A stretch of 64,000 nucleotides of DNA from Micromonospora lupini str. Lupac 08 (GTDB lineage Bacteria; Actinomycetota; Actinomycetes; Mycobacteriales; Micromonosporaceae). Below, in pieces: positions 17,091-25,573 of this stretch. Positions within the stretch are counted from its first letter, which is position 1. Each line of letters begins with the position of its first letter. The position numbers and the translations under genes were made by a program. Where the stretch lies: assembly GCF_000297395.2 (NCBI RefSeq), contig NZ_HF570108.1:6355082-6419081 (forward strand), read 5' to 3'. Under the pieces are notes generated by a model. It saw nothing but the letters and a program-made list of their open reading frames with translations. It was not told the origin of the DNA and did no database searches.

Positions 17091-18308
17091 TCAGGCGGCG
17101 AGCCTACGGGCCAGGTTCTCGTCGAGCGCGTTCATGAACTCGTCGGTGGTCAGCCACGGGGCGTCGCGCGAGATGAGCAGCGACAGGTCCTTGGTCATCT
17201 GGCCACCCTCGACGGTGTCGACGATGACCTGCTCCAGCGTGTTGGCGAACTCGGTCACCGCCGGCGTGCCGTCCAGCTTGCCCCGGTGGGCGAGGCCCCG
17301 GGTCCAGGCGTAGATCGACGCGATCGGGTTGGTCGAGGTCTTCTCGCCCTTCTGGTACTGCCGGTAGTGCCGGGTGACAGTGCCGTGCGCGGCCTCGGCC
17401 TCGACGGTACGGCCGTCCGGGGAGAGCAGGACCGAGGTCATCAGGCCCAGCGAGCCGAAGCCCTGCGCGACGGTGTCGGACTGCACGTCACCGTCGTAGT
17501 TCTTGCAGGCCCAGACGTAGCCGCCCTCCCACTTGAGCGCGGCGGCGACCATGTCGTCGATGAGCCGGTGCTCGTAGGTGATGCCGGCGGCGTCGAACTC
17601 GGCCTTGAACTCGGTCTCGAACACCTCGGCGAAGATGTCCTTGAACCGGCCGTCGTACGCCTTGAGGATGGTGTTCTTGGTGGACAGGTAGACCGGGTAG
17701 TTGCGGTCCAGCCCGTACCGGAACGACGCCCGGGCGAAGTCCCGGATCGAGTCGTCGAAGTTGTACATGCCCATGGCGATGCCGCCGCCGGGGAAGTTGG
17801 CGACCTCCATCTCCATGGGGGCGCCGCCGTCAGCCGGGGTGTAGGTGATGGTCACCGTGCCCGGGCCGGGGACGACGAAGTCGGTGGCCTTGTACTGGTC
17901 ACCGTGGGCGTGCCGGCCGATGATGATCGGCTTGGTCCAGCCGGGGACCAGCCGCGGCACGTTGGACATGATGATCGGCTCGCGGAAGACGACGCCGCCG
18001 AGGATGTTGCGGATGGTGCCGTTGGGCGACCGCCACATCTTCTTCAGGCCGAACTCCTCCACCCGGGCCTCGTCCGGGGTGATGGTCGCGCACTTGACGC
18101 CGACGCCGTGCTCCTTGATGGCGTTGGCGGCGTCAATGGTGACCTGGTCGTCGGTCTCGTCGCGGTACTGGATCGACAGGTCGTAGTAGTGCAGGTCGAC
18201 GTCGAGGTAGGGCAGGATCAGCTGCTCCCGGATCTGCTTCCAGATGATCCGGGTCATCTCGTCGCCGTCGAGCTCCACGACCGGGTTGTTTACCTTGATC
18301 TTCGCCAT
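17091..18308 (-). CDS. icd: NADP-dependent isocitrate dehydrogenase (type II)
   Basis: Oxidative decarboxylation of isocitrate to 2-oxoglutarate in the TCA cycle; 405 aa, the length of the homodimeric class resembling mitochondrial NADP-IDH. The N-terminus MAKIKVNNPVVELDGDEMTR, the substrate loop KKMWRSPNGTIRN, the metal-binding region DDMVAAALKWEGGYVWACKNYDGD and the cofactor loop EAAHGTVTRHYRQYQKG are all typical. The start ATG follows an AGAGGAG-type ribosome site on the minus strand. An 8-bp inverted repeat 35 nt upstream (18343-18360) may be a control site. Icd, mdh and sucCD lie within 18 kb of each other. Confidence 0.95.
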   Translation of the reverse strand: MAKIKVNNPVVELDGDEMTRIIWKQIREQLILPYLDVDLHYYDLSIQYRDETDDQVTIDAANAIKEHGVGVKCATITPDEARVEEFGLKKMWRSPNGTIRNILGGVVFREPIIMSNVPRLVPGWTKPIIIGRHAHGDQYKATDFVVPGPGTVTITYTPADGGAPMEMEVANFPGGGIAMGMYNFDDSIRDFARASFRYGLDRNYPVYLSTKNTILKAYDGRFKDIFAEVFETEFKAEFDAAGITYEHRLIDDMVAAALKWEGGYVWACKNYDGDVQSDTVAQGFGSLGLMTSVLLSPDGRTVEAEAAHGTVTRHYRQYQKGEKTSTNPIASIYAWTRGLAHRGKLDGTPAVTEFANTLEQVIVDTVEGGQMTKDLSLLISRDAPWLTTDEFMNALDENLARRLAA

Positions 18309-18342
18309 CGGCCGGCGCTCCTCTCGGGGGACACGTGCTCAA

Positions 18343-18360
18343 GCAGTACGAGCGTACTGC
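18343..18360. promoter_or_regulatory. Inverted repeat GCAGTACG-AG-CGTACTGC in icd/MBL divergent region
   Basis: Perfect 8-bp half-sites with a 2-bp spacer in the 136-bp region between divergently read icd and the metallo-beta-lactamase-fold gene. Spacing and symmetry fit a dimeric repressor site. Distance to the icd start is 35 nt. The binding protein is unknown. Confidence 0.45.
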
Positions 18361-18444
18361 AATTGGGCCGGCAGCCCTCAGCCGGCCTCGACGGACCGGA
18401 AAACCGGGCTGCGCGACACAGCAGTTCCCTGACACCATCGCTCG

Positions 18445-19251
18445 ATGCCACTGAGCCGCATCCTCGGGTCTATCACGGTGACCGCACTCACGGACGCCGA
18501 GGGGGTCTTCTTCCAGCCTCGCGCGGAGGCATTTCCGCACGCCACGGCGGCCCAGTGGCAGGAGGCCGACCGCCGCGACCCCGCCTCGGTCACCGCCGAC
18601 GGGCAGTGGTGGCTACCGTTCCGCAGTTTCGCGATCCGCGCCGGCGACGGGCCGGTGACCCTGGTCGACGCCGGGGTCGGCCCGGCCGACTCCCCGGCCG
18701 CGAGCTGGGCACCGGTACCGGGGAGGCTGCCCGCCGAACTGGCGGCCGCCGGCATCGACCCGGCCGACGTCGACACGGTCGTGCTGACCCACCTGCACAG
18801 CGACCACATCGGTTGGGCGGTCACCGGCACGCCGGGCCGGCCGTACTTTCCCAACGCGAACTACCTGCTCCAGCGCACCGAACTGGAGGCGGCCGAGGCG
18901 ATCAACCCGGGGCTGCCGGCCGGGCTGGTCGCGCCGTTGCGCGCCGCCGGCCAGCTCCGGGTGGTCGACGGCGACACTCCACTCACCCCGGGGGTACGCC
19001 TGCTGAGCACCCCGGGGCACACTCCCGGCCACCAGTCGGTGCTCCTGACCACCGCCGACGAGCGGATGCTGCTCACCGGCGACCTCCTGGTGCACGTGGT
19101 GCAACTGATCGACCCCACCCTGGCGTACGCCCACGAGGAAGACCCGGACCAAGCCCGCACCTCCCGCCTGACCGCCCTGCAAACCCACAACCCCACCGTC
19201 CTGGCAACCCCCCACCTCTCCACCCCCTTCACCCCCCTGCGAGCGGGTTGA
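18445..19251 (+). CDS. Metallo-beta-lactamase-fold hydrolase
   Basis: A 268-aa soluble protein with the zinc motif THLHSDHIGW (HxHxDH, residues 115-122), followed by LSTPGHTPGHQSV with the third-strand His, LLTGDLLVH with the bridging Asp and VLATPHLSTP with the last His. The fold is that of quorum-quenching lactonase-like and N-acyl or phosphodiester hydrolases; the substrate cannot be assigned. It is divergent from icd and stands alone. Its TGA stop (19249-19251) is supplied by the first bases of the 57-nt hairpin repeat described below. Confidence 0.85.
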   Translation: MPLSRILGSITVTALTDAEGVFFQPRAEAFPHATAAQWQEADRRDPASVTADGQWWLPFRSFAIRAGDGPVTLVDAGVGPADSPAASWAPVPGRLPAELAAAGIDPADVDTVVLTHLHSDHIGWAVTGTPGRPYFPNANYLLQRTELEAAEAINPGLPAGLVAPLRAAGQLRVVDGDTPLTPGVRLLSTPGHTPGHQSVLLTTADERMLLTGDLLVHVVQLIDPTLAYAHEEDPDQARTSRLTALQTHNPTVLATPHLSTPFTPLRAG

Positions 19252-19305
19252 TCATGGGGTTAGCGGGGCCGTTGATCTCCATCACCCTCGTTAACCTCAT
19301 GATCA
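19249..19305 (+). repeat. TGATCATG hairpin element, copy 1
   Basis: Left arm TGATCATGGGGTTAGCGGGG (19249-19268) pairs with 19286-19305; loop of 17 nt (19269-19285). Three arm positions are G-T and would be G-U wobbles in plus-strand RNA. Pairing extends three bases outward (19246-19248 with 19306-19308). The element overlaps the stop codon of the upstream plus-strand gene and lies between convergent genes. See copies at 27700 and 57752. Confidence 0.85.
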
Positions 19306-19341
19306 ACCGTGGGTAGACGGACGAGTGGGGTTGGGGGGACG

Positions 19342-19378
19342 GCGAAGGGCCCGCCGGATCGGCCGGCGGGCCCTTCGC
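19342..19378. terminator. Strong hairpin between MBL-fold gene and mdh
   Basis: Perfect 16-bp stem (19342-19357 and 19363-19378, arm GCGAAGGGCCCGCCGG) with 5-nt loop ATCGG, 17 nt beyond the mdh stop on the minus strand. Probably terminates mdh, and reads through from the other side as well. Confidence 0.8.
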
Positions 19379-19395
19379 GTGGTTGGTTCGGGGAA

Positions 19396-20346
19396 CTACA
19401 TGCTGGAGACGTCGCCCTGCTTGGCGCGGACGGCCTCGGCGGCGGCCAGGAGGCTGGCCCGCTCGTCGGCGTCCAAGTCGGTCTCGACGACCCGACGGAC
19501 ACCCTCGGCGCCGATCTCGGCCTCGACACCCAGGTAGACGCCGGAGATGCCGTACTCGCCGTCGACCCAGGCGCAGACCGGCATGACGTCGCCGGAGTCC
19601 TCGGCGACCGCCTTCGCCATCCGGGCGGCGGCGGCGGACGGGGCGTAGTACGCCGAACCCGTCTTGAGCAGCGCGACCACCTCGGCGCCACCGTTGCGGG
19701 TCTTGACGACCAGCTCCTCGATCTGCTCGGCCGGCATCGCGTCACGCAGCGGCTTGCCGTTGACGGTGCTCCTGGACGGCACCGGGACCATGGTGTCGCC
19801 GTGCGAGCCCAGGGTCAGCGTGCGGACCGACGCCACAGGTACGTTCAGCGCCTCGGCGACGAAGTTGCTGAACCGGGCGGTGTCGAGCATGCCGGCCTGA
19901 CCGAGGACCCGGTTCTTGGGGAACTGGGTGGCGATCTGCGCCAGCGCGGTCATCTCGTCCAGCGGGTTGGAGACGACGATGACGACGGCGCTCGGGGCGT
20001 ACTTGGCGACGTTCTCGGCGACCTGCCGCACGATCTTGGCGTTGGTCTCCAGCAGGTCCATCCGGCTCATGCCCGGCTTGCGCGCCAGACCGGCGGTGAT
20101 CACGACGACGTCGGAGCCCTCGATGGCCTCGTAGCCCTCGCCGTTCGGGCCGGTGGTCACGCCGACGACCTTGGTCTCGAAGCCCTCGATGGCCCGCGAC
20201 TGGTTGAGGTCGAGTGCGAGGCCCGCGGGCTTGCCCTCCACGATGTCGGTGATCACAACGGTGTCGAAGACGTCGTACTCGGCCAGGCGCTGTGCGGTGG
20301 TGGAGCCGTAGAAGCCAGCCCCGACGACAGTGACCTTCTTACCCAT
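19396..20346 (-). CDS. mdh: Malate dehydrogenase (LDH-like type)
   Basis: Interconverts malate and oxaloacetate in the TCA cycle; 316 aa. NAD-binding loop TVVGAGFYGSTTA at the N-terminus, the substrate-specificity loop ITAGLARKPGMSRMDLL with the two Arg expected of malate (not lactate) enzymes, VVSNPLDEMT, and the catalytic His in TLGSHGDTMVP. The Asp at the end of the second strand (VITDIVEGKPAG) indicates NAD rather than NADP. Transcribed alone, with a 128-bp gap to folD upstream in its direction and a terminator just past the stop. Confidence 0.95.
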   Translation of the reverse strand: MGKKVTVVGAGFYGSTTAQRLAEYDVFDTVVITDIVEGKPAGLALDLNQSRAIEGFETKVVGVTTGPNGEGYEAIEGSDVVVITAGLARKPGMSRMDLLETNAKIVRQVAENVAKYAPSAVVIVVSNPLDEMTALAQIATQFPKNRVLGQAGMLDTARFSNFVAEALNVPVASVRTLTLGSHGDTMVPVPSRSTVNGKPLRDAMPAEQIEELVVKTRNGGAEVVALLKTGSAYYAPSAAAARMAKAVAEDSGDVMPVCAWVDGEYGISGVYLGVEAEIGAEGVRRVVETDLDADERASLLAAAEAVRAKQGDVSSM

Positions 20347-20474
20347 GGTCGTCCCACTCCCTGATACCAGTCGGTTTTCCGGACCGTATCAGCCATCCTG
20401 GCACCGATCCGGCCAGGGGCGGACAGTTATGACCGGACGGACGCGAACGGCACTCGTGGGACGGCTGCGACGCT

Positions 20475-21338
20475 TCAGCCGCGCTCGGCGCGCTCCACGA
20501 CGTTGGTGAGGAGCATGGCGCGGGTCATCGGGCCGACGCCGCCGGGCATCGGCACCAGTGCGCCGGCCGTCTCGGCCACCTCGGGGTCGACGTCGCCGGT
20601 GTAGCGGCCCTTGCCGTCCGGGCCGATCACCCGGGTGATGCCGACGTCCACGACCACCGCACCCGGGTTGATCATGTCGGCGGTCAGCAGCCCCGGTACG
20701 CCGGCCGCGACGATGACGATGTCGGCGGCCCGGGTGTGCGAGGCGAGGTCAAGGGTGCCGGTGTGGCACAGGGTGACCGTGGCGTTCTCGCTGCGCCGGG
20801 TGAGCAGCAGGCCGAGTGGGCGCCCGACGGTGTTGCCCCGCCCGACGACCGCCACGGTGGCACCGCGCAGCGCCACGTCGTGGCGGCGGAGCAGCTCGAC
20901 GATGCCGCGCGGGGTGCAGGGCAGCGGGCCGTCGTAGCCGAGGACGAGACGGCCCAGGTTGACCGGGTGCAGGCCGTCGGCGTCCTTGGCCGGGTCGATC
21001 AGCTCCAGCACCCGCTGGGTGTCCAGGTGGGCGGGCAGCGGCAGCTGGACGATGTAGCCGTGGCACGCCGGGTCGGCGTTCAGCTCGGCCAGGACGTCGT
21101 CGACCTGCTGCGGGGTGGCGTCGGCCGGCAGCTCCCGGCGGATCGAGGCGATGCCCACCTCGGCGCAGTCGCGGTGCTTGCCGTTGACGTACGCCTGGCT
21201 GCCGGGGTCGGCCCCGACCAGGACCGTGCCGAGCCCGGGGGTGATGCCGCGCTCCGCGAGAGCCTTCACCCGGATCCGCAGCTCGTCCTTGATCTCCGCC
21301 GCGGTCGCCTTGCCGTCCAGAACCGTCGCCGTCACCAC
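20475..21338 (-). CDS. folD: Bifunctional methylenetetrahydrofolate dehydrogenase / methenyltetrahydrofolate cyclohydrolase
   Basis: Interconverts 5,10-methylene-THF and 10-formyl-THF, the one-carbon donor used by PurN and PurH encoded 6 kb away. 287 aa. Substrate-site Lys lies in AYVNGKHRDC, followed by YIVQLPLPAHLD, DADGLHPVNLG, PCTPRGIVELL and the NADP loop VVGRGNTVGRP; the C-terminus has PMPGGVGPMTRAML. The loop has Gly where many FolD have Ser (GRS). Start is GTG 21338 or GTG 21335. Same strand as mdh but separated by 128 bp. Confidence 0.95.
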   Translation of the reverse strand: MVTATVLDGKATAAEIKDELRIRVKALAERGITPGLGTVLVGADPGSQAYVNGKHRDCAEVGIASIRRELPADATPQQVDDVLAELNADPACHGYIVQLPLPAHLDTQRVLELIDPAKDADGLHPVNLGRLVLGYDGPLPCTPRGIVELLRRHDVALRGATVAVVGRGNTVGRPLGLLLTRRSENATVTLCHTGTLDLASHTRAADIVIVAAGVPGLLTADMINPGAVVVDVGITRVIGPDGKGRYTGDVDPEVAETAGALVPMPGGVGPMTRAMLLTNVVERAERG

Positions 21339-21782
21339 CAGATCGTCTCATGTCCGGCACCTGCCGATCCGGCGACCTCGCTCCGGCCAGCCGGCGAGGC
21401 CCCCGTCACGCCGCCAACGGTAACGATGAGTTACGTGTTGCTCATCACTCTGAGTGACATCCTGTGCAACCCATCACCCGGAAAACGGTAGGACCCCGCG
21501 TAGCTGGCCGAGACCGGTCGACTCGCCCGAGGTCGCCGAATCCGCCCCAGGCGGCCACACACCGCTCCCCCATCGTCGGCGGACGTGCAGCCCAGCGCCC
21601 GATGTCCCGTTTGGGGTAGCACGCCCGGCGGCACCCGGCAAGGAAGCTGTCCTCGGACCGTTACGCACCCGCAACCGGGCCGTTGTCGACGGCCGGTAAC
21701 GCGACCTACCGTTACCGCTTGTTGCGCAGCGTAAACCCAGCGTCGGGCCTGACTGCGCAGCGTGAGGAGATGAGGAGGCTCA
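21339..21782. other. 444-bp intergenic region between divergent folD and oligopeptide operon 1
   Basis: No gene seen. It should hold the promoters of folD (minus) and of the dpp-like operon (plus). A GGTAACG/CGTTACC inverted repeat lies at 21695-21716, and related GTTAC/GTAAC words recur at about 21418 and 21660, which may mark a regulator site. A GAGGAGATGAGGAGG purine run directly precedes the ATG at 21783. Confidence 0.5.
21695..21716 (+). promoter_or_regulatory. Inverted repeat GGTAACG-8-CGTTACC upstream of oligopeptide operon 1
   Basis: Perfect 7-bp half-sites (21695-21701 and 21710-21716) 66 nt before the ATG of the solute-binding protein. Placement fits an operator over the promoter or leader. 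No such repeat was noticed upstream of the paralogous operon at 47 kb. Confidence 0.4.
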
Positions 21783-23384
21783 ATGCGAGTTCGTAGACTC
21801 GCCGCCTGGACCGCCCTCCCGCTCGCGGTGACGCTGGGCCTCGCGGCCTGCGGCAGCGGCGGAGACGGTGGATCCGGCGGCAGCGGCAATTCGGCGGTCA
21901 GCATCCAGATCGGCGAGCCGAAGCACCTGGTTCCCACAAACACCACCGAGACGGCCGGCGCGCAGGTGCTCACCGGCCTGTTCAGCCCGCTCGTCGACTA
22001 CGACGCCCAGAACAAGCCGTACGAGGTCGCCGCGCAGTCGATCACCTCGTCCGACAACAAGGTCTGGACGATCAAGCTCAAGGACGGCTTCACCTTCCAC
22101 AACGGCCAGAAGGTCACGTCCGAGGACTACATCAACGCCTGGAACTACGGCGCGTACGCCCCCAACGGCCAGGACAGCAACTACTTCTTCGAGAAGATCG
22201 CTGGCTACCCGGACCTGCAGGGCAAGGAGCCGAAGGCCAAGGAGATGACCGGCCTGAAGAAGGTCGACGACCTCACCTTCACCGTGACGCTTGCCGAGCC
22301 GTACATCGACTTCCGCACGATGCTGGGTTACACCGCGTTCTACCCGATGCCGGAGGCCGCGTTCTCGGCCCCGGGCGTGCTCAAGGACTCCTACGAGCAG
22401 GCGCCGATCGGGCAGGGCCCCTTCAAGATGAAGGGCACCTGGCAGCACGACAGCAAGATCGACGTCGAGCGCTATGACGCGTACCCGGGCGAGAAGGCCA
22501 AGGTGCAGAACATCGAGTTCCGGATCTACCAGCAGCTCACCGCGGCCTACGCGGACGTCCTGGCCGACAACCTGGACGTGCTGCCGACGATCCCGAGCGA
22601 GAGCCTGAGCACCGCGCCGACCGACCTGGGCGACCGGTACCAGACCAGCCCGATGTCGTCGTTCCAGTTCCTCGCGTTCCCGACGTTCGACAAGGACTAC
22701 GCGAACCCGGACGTGCGCAAGGCCATCTCGATGGCGATCGACCGTGACGAGATCACCAAGTCGGTCTTCAAGGGCTCGCAGCAGTCGGCGCGCTCCTTCG
22801 TCTCGCCGGTCCTGCCGGGCTACCGGGAGAACACCGCGGGCAAGGCGGGCGAGTTCAACCCGACCGAGGCCAAGAAGCTCTACCAGGCCGCGGGCGGCCC
22901 GAAGAAGATCGTCATCTCCTACAACGGCGACGGCGGTCACAAGGACTGGGTCGACGCCACGGTCAACCAGCTCAAGGCCAACCTGGGTGTCGACGCCGTC
23001 GGTGTCGCCGAGCCGAAGTTCGCCGACCTGCTGACCAAGGTCGAGAAGAAGACGCCGGTGGGTGCGTTCCGGATGGGTTGGGTCATGGACTACCCGACCA
23101 TGGAGGACTACCTCGGCCCGCTGTACAGCACCAACGGCTCGTCGAACTACTACGGGTACAGCAACCCGGAGTTCGACAAGCTCGTCAAGGAGGGTTCCGC
23201 CGCCAAGACGCAGGACGAGGCGATCGCCAAGTACCAGCAGGCGGAGGACATCCTGGCCAAGGACATGCCGGTGATCCCGCTCCGCTTCGGCGAGAACGTG
23301 TTCGGCCACTCGTCCAAGGTCAAGAACGTGCAGATGGACCTGTTCCAGCGCGTCAACCTCGTCAAGATCGAAGCGGCCAGCTGA
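21783..23384 (+). CDS. Oligopeptide-type ABC transporter solute-binding lipoprotein, operon 1
   Basis: A 533-aa extracytoplasmic binding protein of family 5. Signal peptide with lipobox LAAC: residues 1-22 are RR-containing and hydrophobic, Cys23 is the lipidation site, followed by a Gly/Ser linker. Mature features include SIQIGEPKHLVPTNTTET near the N-terminus, DGFTFHNGQKVTSEDYINAW (classic family-5 loop), DVRKAISMAIDRDEI and the C-terminal IPLRFGENVFGHSS. It is the first gene of a five-gene operon (SBP-permease-permease-ATPase-ATPase). A stable hairpin 17 nt after the stop may keep SBP message more abundant than that of the membrane genes. Confidence 0.92.
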   Translation: MRVRRLAAWTALPLAVTLGLAACGSGGDGGSGGSGNSAVSIQIGEPKHLVPTNTTETAGAQVLTGLFSPLVDYDAQNKPYEVAAQSITSSDNKVWTIKLKDGFTFHNGQKVTSEDYINAWNYGAYAPNGQDSNYFFEKIAGYPDLQGKEPKAKEMTGLKKVDDLTFTVTLAEPYIDFRTMLGYTAFYPMPEAAFSAPGVLKDSYEQAPIGQGPFKMKGTWQHDSKIDVERYDAYPGEKAKVQNIEFRIYQQLTAAYADVLADNLDVLPTIPSESLSTAPTDLGDRYQTSPMSSFQFLAFPTFDKDYANPDVRKAISMAIDRDEITKSVFKGSQQSARSFVSPVLPGYRENTAGKAGEFNPTEAKKLYQAAGGPKKIVISYNGDGGHKDWVDATVNQLKANLGVDAVGVAEPKFADLLTKVEKKTPVGAFRMGWVMDYPTMEDYLGPLYSTNGSSNYYGYSNPEFDKLVKEGSAAKTQDEAIAKYQQAEDILAKDMPVIPLRFGENVFGHSSKVKNVQMDLFQRVNLVKIEAAS

Positions 23385-23400
23385 GCTGACCAACGGTTGC

Positions 23401-23432
23401 GGGCCATCCGGGCGACGACGCCCGGGTGGCCC
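23401..23432 (+). terminator. Intercistronic hairpin after SBP gene, operon 1
   Basis: 14-bp stem with one G-U pair (23401-23414 with 23419-23432) and a 4-nt loop ACGA, in the 200-bp gap between SBP and first permease. Likely a partial terminator or 3'-end stabiliser; operon 2 has a hairpin at the equivalent place. Further GC-rich pairing occurs just downstream. Confidence 0.6.
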
Positions 23433-23584
23433 GGACCGCGCTGTCCGGCGCGGGCCCGCACGCGGGCCGGACCGCCGGTGGCGCCGGCCTCCCCCGGGCC
23501 GGACGGCACGTCTCGGATATTTCGGGTACGACCAGAGATGCCGTCCTGCGACCCTTTCGCATATTTCCGGAGAGACTGCTAAGC

Positions 23585-24523
23585 ATGTTCCGCTACATCT
23601 TGCGGCGCCTACTCCAGATGGTCCTGGCGTTCTTCGGGACCACCCTGATCGTCTACGCGCTGATGTTCGCCGGCCAGGGCGACCCCATTCAGGCCCTCGC
23701 GGGCGAACGACCGGTGACCGCGGCCCAGCGGGCCTACCTGACGGAGAAGTACCACCTCGACGCGACAGGCGTCGGCGGCTTCTTCTACCGCTACTTCGAC
23801 TACGTCAAGAGCCTGCTCCAGGGTGACCTCGGCCAGTCCCTGACCGGCCGTCAGATCGGTGACATCCTGCAGGCGGCCTGGCCGGTCACCCTCAAGCTCG
23901 CGCTCATCGCGCTCGCCGTGGCGATCATCTTCGGAGTCAGCGCCGGCGTGGTCGCCGGCATCCGTCGGGCCAGCATCTTCGACAACTCGACGCTGGTGCT
24001 GACCCTGCTCGTGCTGGGCATCCCGACCATCGTGCTGGCGCCGCTCGCCCAGTACTTCCTGGGCGTCAAGTGGCAGCTCTTCCCGCCCACCGCCGGCTCC
24101 CAGCCGACGTTCTACGCGCTGCTGCTGCCGGGCATCGTGCTCGGCTCGCTGTCGCTGGCCACCGCGCTGCGGCTGACCCGCACCTCGGTGGCCGAGAACC
24201 TGCGCGCCGACTACGTCCGGACCGCGCGGTCCAAGGGCCTGGTCAAGCGCCGCATCGTCACCGTCCACGTGCTGCGCAACTCGCTCATCCCGGTGGTCAC
24301 CTTCCTCGGCGTGGAGCTGGGCAACCTGATGAGCGGCGCGATCATCACCGAGGGCGTCTTCAACATCCCCGGCGTGGGCTTCAACCTCTTCCGCGGCATC
24401 CGCACCGAGGACGGCCCCCTGGTGGTGGGCATCGTCAGCGTGCTCGTCGTGGTCTACCTGGTCTCGAACCTGGTGGTGGACGTCCTGTACGCCGTACTCG
24501 ACCCGAGGATCCGCTATGAGTGA
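23585..24523 (+). CDS. Oligopeptide ABC transporter permease (DppB-like), operon 1
   Basis: A 312-aa inner-membrane permease. ATG 23585 gives MFRYILRRLLQMVLAFFGTT, the usual DppB/OppB start; the longer open frame from 23426 is intergenic. About six helices; periplasmic loop with GDPIQALAGERPVTAAQR; the EAA motif that contacts the ATPase reads DYVRTARSKGLVKRRIVTVHVLRNSLIPV. The C-terminus LYAVLDPRIRYE is the family ending. Its stop codon lies in a GAGTGAGCGCAGCG repeat that separates it from the next permease by 72 nt. Confidence 0.92.
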   Translation: MFRYILRRLLQMVLAFFGTTLIVYALMFAGQGDPIQALAGERPVTAAQRAYLTEKYHLDATGVGGFFYRYFDYVKSLLQGDLGQSLTGRQIGDILQAAWPVTLKLALIALAVAIIFGVSAGVVAGIRRASIFDNSTLVLTLLVLGIPTIVLAPLAQYFLGVKWQLFPPTAGSQPTFYALLLPGIVLGSLSLATALRLTRTSVAENLRADYVRTARSKGLVKRRIVTVHVLRNSLIPVVTFLGVELGNLMSGAIITEGVFNIPGVGFNLFRGIRTEDGPLVVGIVSVLVVVYLVSNLVVDVLYAVLDPRIRYE

Positions 24524-24598
24524 GCGCAGCGAACGAATCATCAGCGCAGCGTGCCTGGGCTCTCATGCCGGCGCCGAGCGCAGCGAGGTGCCGGCATG
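24518..24598 (+). repeat. GAGTGAGCGCAGCG-type repeats with hairpin covering the dppC start
   Basis: GAGTGAGCGCAGCGAACGA (24518-24536) spans the dppB stop, and a second GAGCGCAGCGAG copy (24576-24587) lies in the loop of a hairpin: CATGCCGGC (24564-24572) pairs with 24590-24598, and three further pairs including one G-U extend it. The 3' arm contains the dppC ATG (24596-24598), and the GAGG ribosome site (24585-24588) sits in the loop and inner stem, so the fold could limit dppC translation. Confidence 0.6.
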
Positions 24599-25552
24599 AG
24601 TGACTTTGAAACGGTGGCGGCCAGCGAGAACCAGGCCGCCCGGCGTGGCCCCTCGGGCGAGCCGGGCACACCCAACCAGGTCGGCGCCGCGAACAAGCCG
24701 CGCAGCCTGGCCGGCGACGCCTGGCGCGACCTGCGCCGCAACCCGATCTTCTGGATCTCGCTGACGCTTGTCGTCGTCTTCACCCTGATGGCGCTGGCCC
24801 CCGGCGTGTTCACCGCCAACAGCCCGAACGACTGCCTGCTGTCCCGACAGCACGCCGGGCCGTCCGGCGGTGCCATCTTCGGGTACGACTTCCAGGGCTG
24901 CGACACGTACTCCCGGGCGGTCTACGGGACGCGGGCCTCGCTGCTGGTCGGCGCGCTCGCCGCGCTCGGCACCGGCATCATCGCGCTGGTCATCGGCATG
25001 CTGGCCGGGTACTTCGGCCGCTGGGTCGACGCCGTGCTCTCCCGGGTGATCGACGTGGTGCTCGGCATCCCGCTGCTGCTGGCCGCGATCGTGCTGCTCA
25101 AGCGGGTGTCCAGCGACAGCGACAACGCGCGCATCGCCGCGGTGATCTTCGTGCTGGCCATCCTGGGCTGGACCACCGCCGCCCGGGTGGTGCGCTCCTC
25201 GGTGATCACCGCCAAGGAGCAGGACTACGTGGCGGCGGCCCGGATGCTCGGCGCCGGCAACGGCCGGATCATGTGGCGGCACATCCTGCCGAACTCGCTG
25301 GCCCCGGCCATCGTCGTGTTGACCATCGCGCTCGGCTCGTTCATCGCCGCCGAGGCGACGCTCTCCTTCCTGGGCATCGGCCTCAAGGCGCCGACCATCT
25401 CCTGGGGCCAGGACATCGACACCGGCCGCATCCACATGCGGGAGGCGGCGACGCCGCTGATCGTCCCGTCGGCCTTCCTCGCGCTGACCGTGCTGGCGTT
25501 CATCATGCTCGGCGACGCGATCCGTGACGCCTTCGACCCGAAGCTGCGGTGA
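24596..25552 (+). CDS. Oligopeptide ABC transporter permease (DppC-like), operon 1
   Basis: A 318-aa permease starting at ATG 24596 (MSDFETVAASENQA). A hydrophilic N-terminus carries SLAGDAWRDLRRNPIFWISL, characteristic of OppC-type proteins, then about six helices. The EAA loop reads DYVAAARMLGAGNGRIMWRHILPNSLAP and the C-terminus GDAIRDAFDPKLR is the family ending. Pairs with the DppB-like protein to form the membrane channel. The start codon and ribosome site lie in a repeat-derived hairpin, unlike the tightly overlapped arrangement in operon 2. Confidence 0.92.
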   Translation: MSDFETVAASENQAARRGPSGEPGTPNQVGAANKPRSLAGDAWRDLRRNPIFWISLTLVVVFTLMALAPGVFTANSPNDCLLSRQHAGPSGGAIFGYDFQGCDTYSRAVYGTRASLLVGALAALGTGIIALVIGMLAGYFGRWVDAVLSRVIDVVLGIPLLLAAIVLLKRVSSDSDNARIAAVIFVLAILGWTTAARVVRSSVITAKEQDYVAAARMLGAGNGRIMWRHILPNSLAPAIVVLTIALGSFIAAEATLSFLGIGLKAPTISWGQDIDTGRIHMREAATPLIVPSAFLALTVLAFIMLGDAIRDAFDPKLR

Positions 25553-25573
25553 TCCCTCACATGCGAGCGCGAG

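Noticed and set aside
21780..23393. 537-codon minus-strand frame over the first binding-protein gene
   Set aside because: Mirror frame of a strongly biased plus-strand gene with signal peptide and family motifs.
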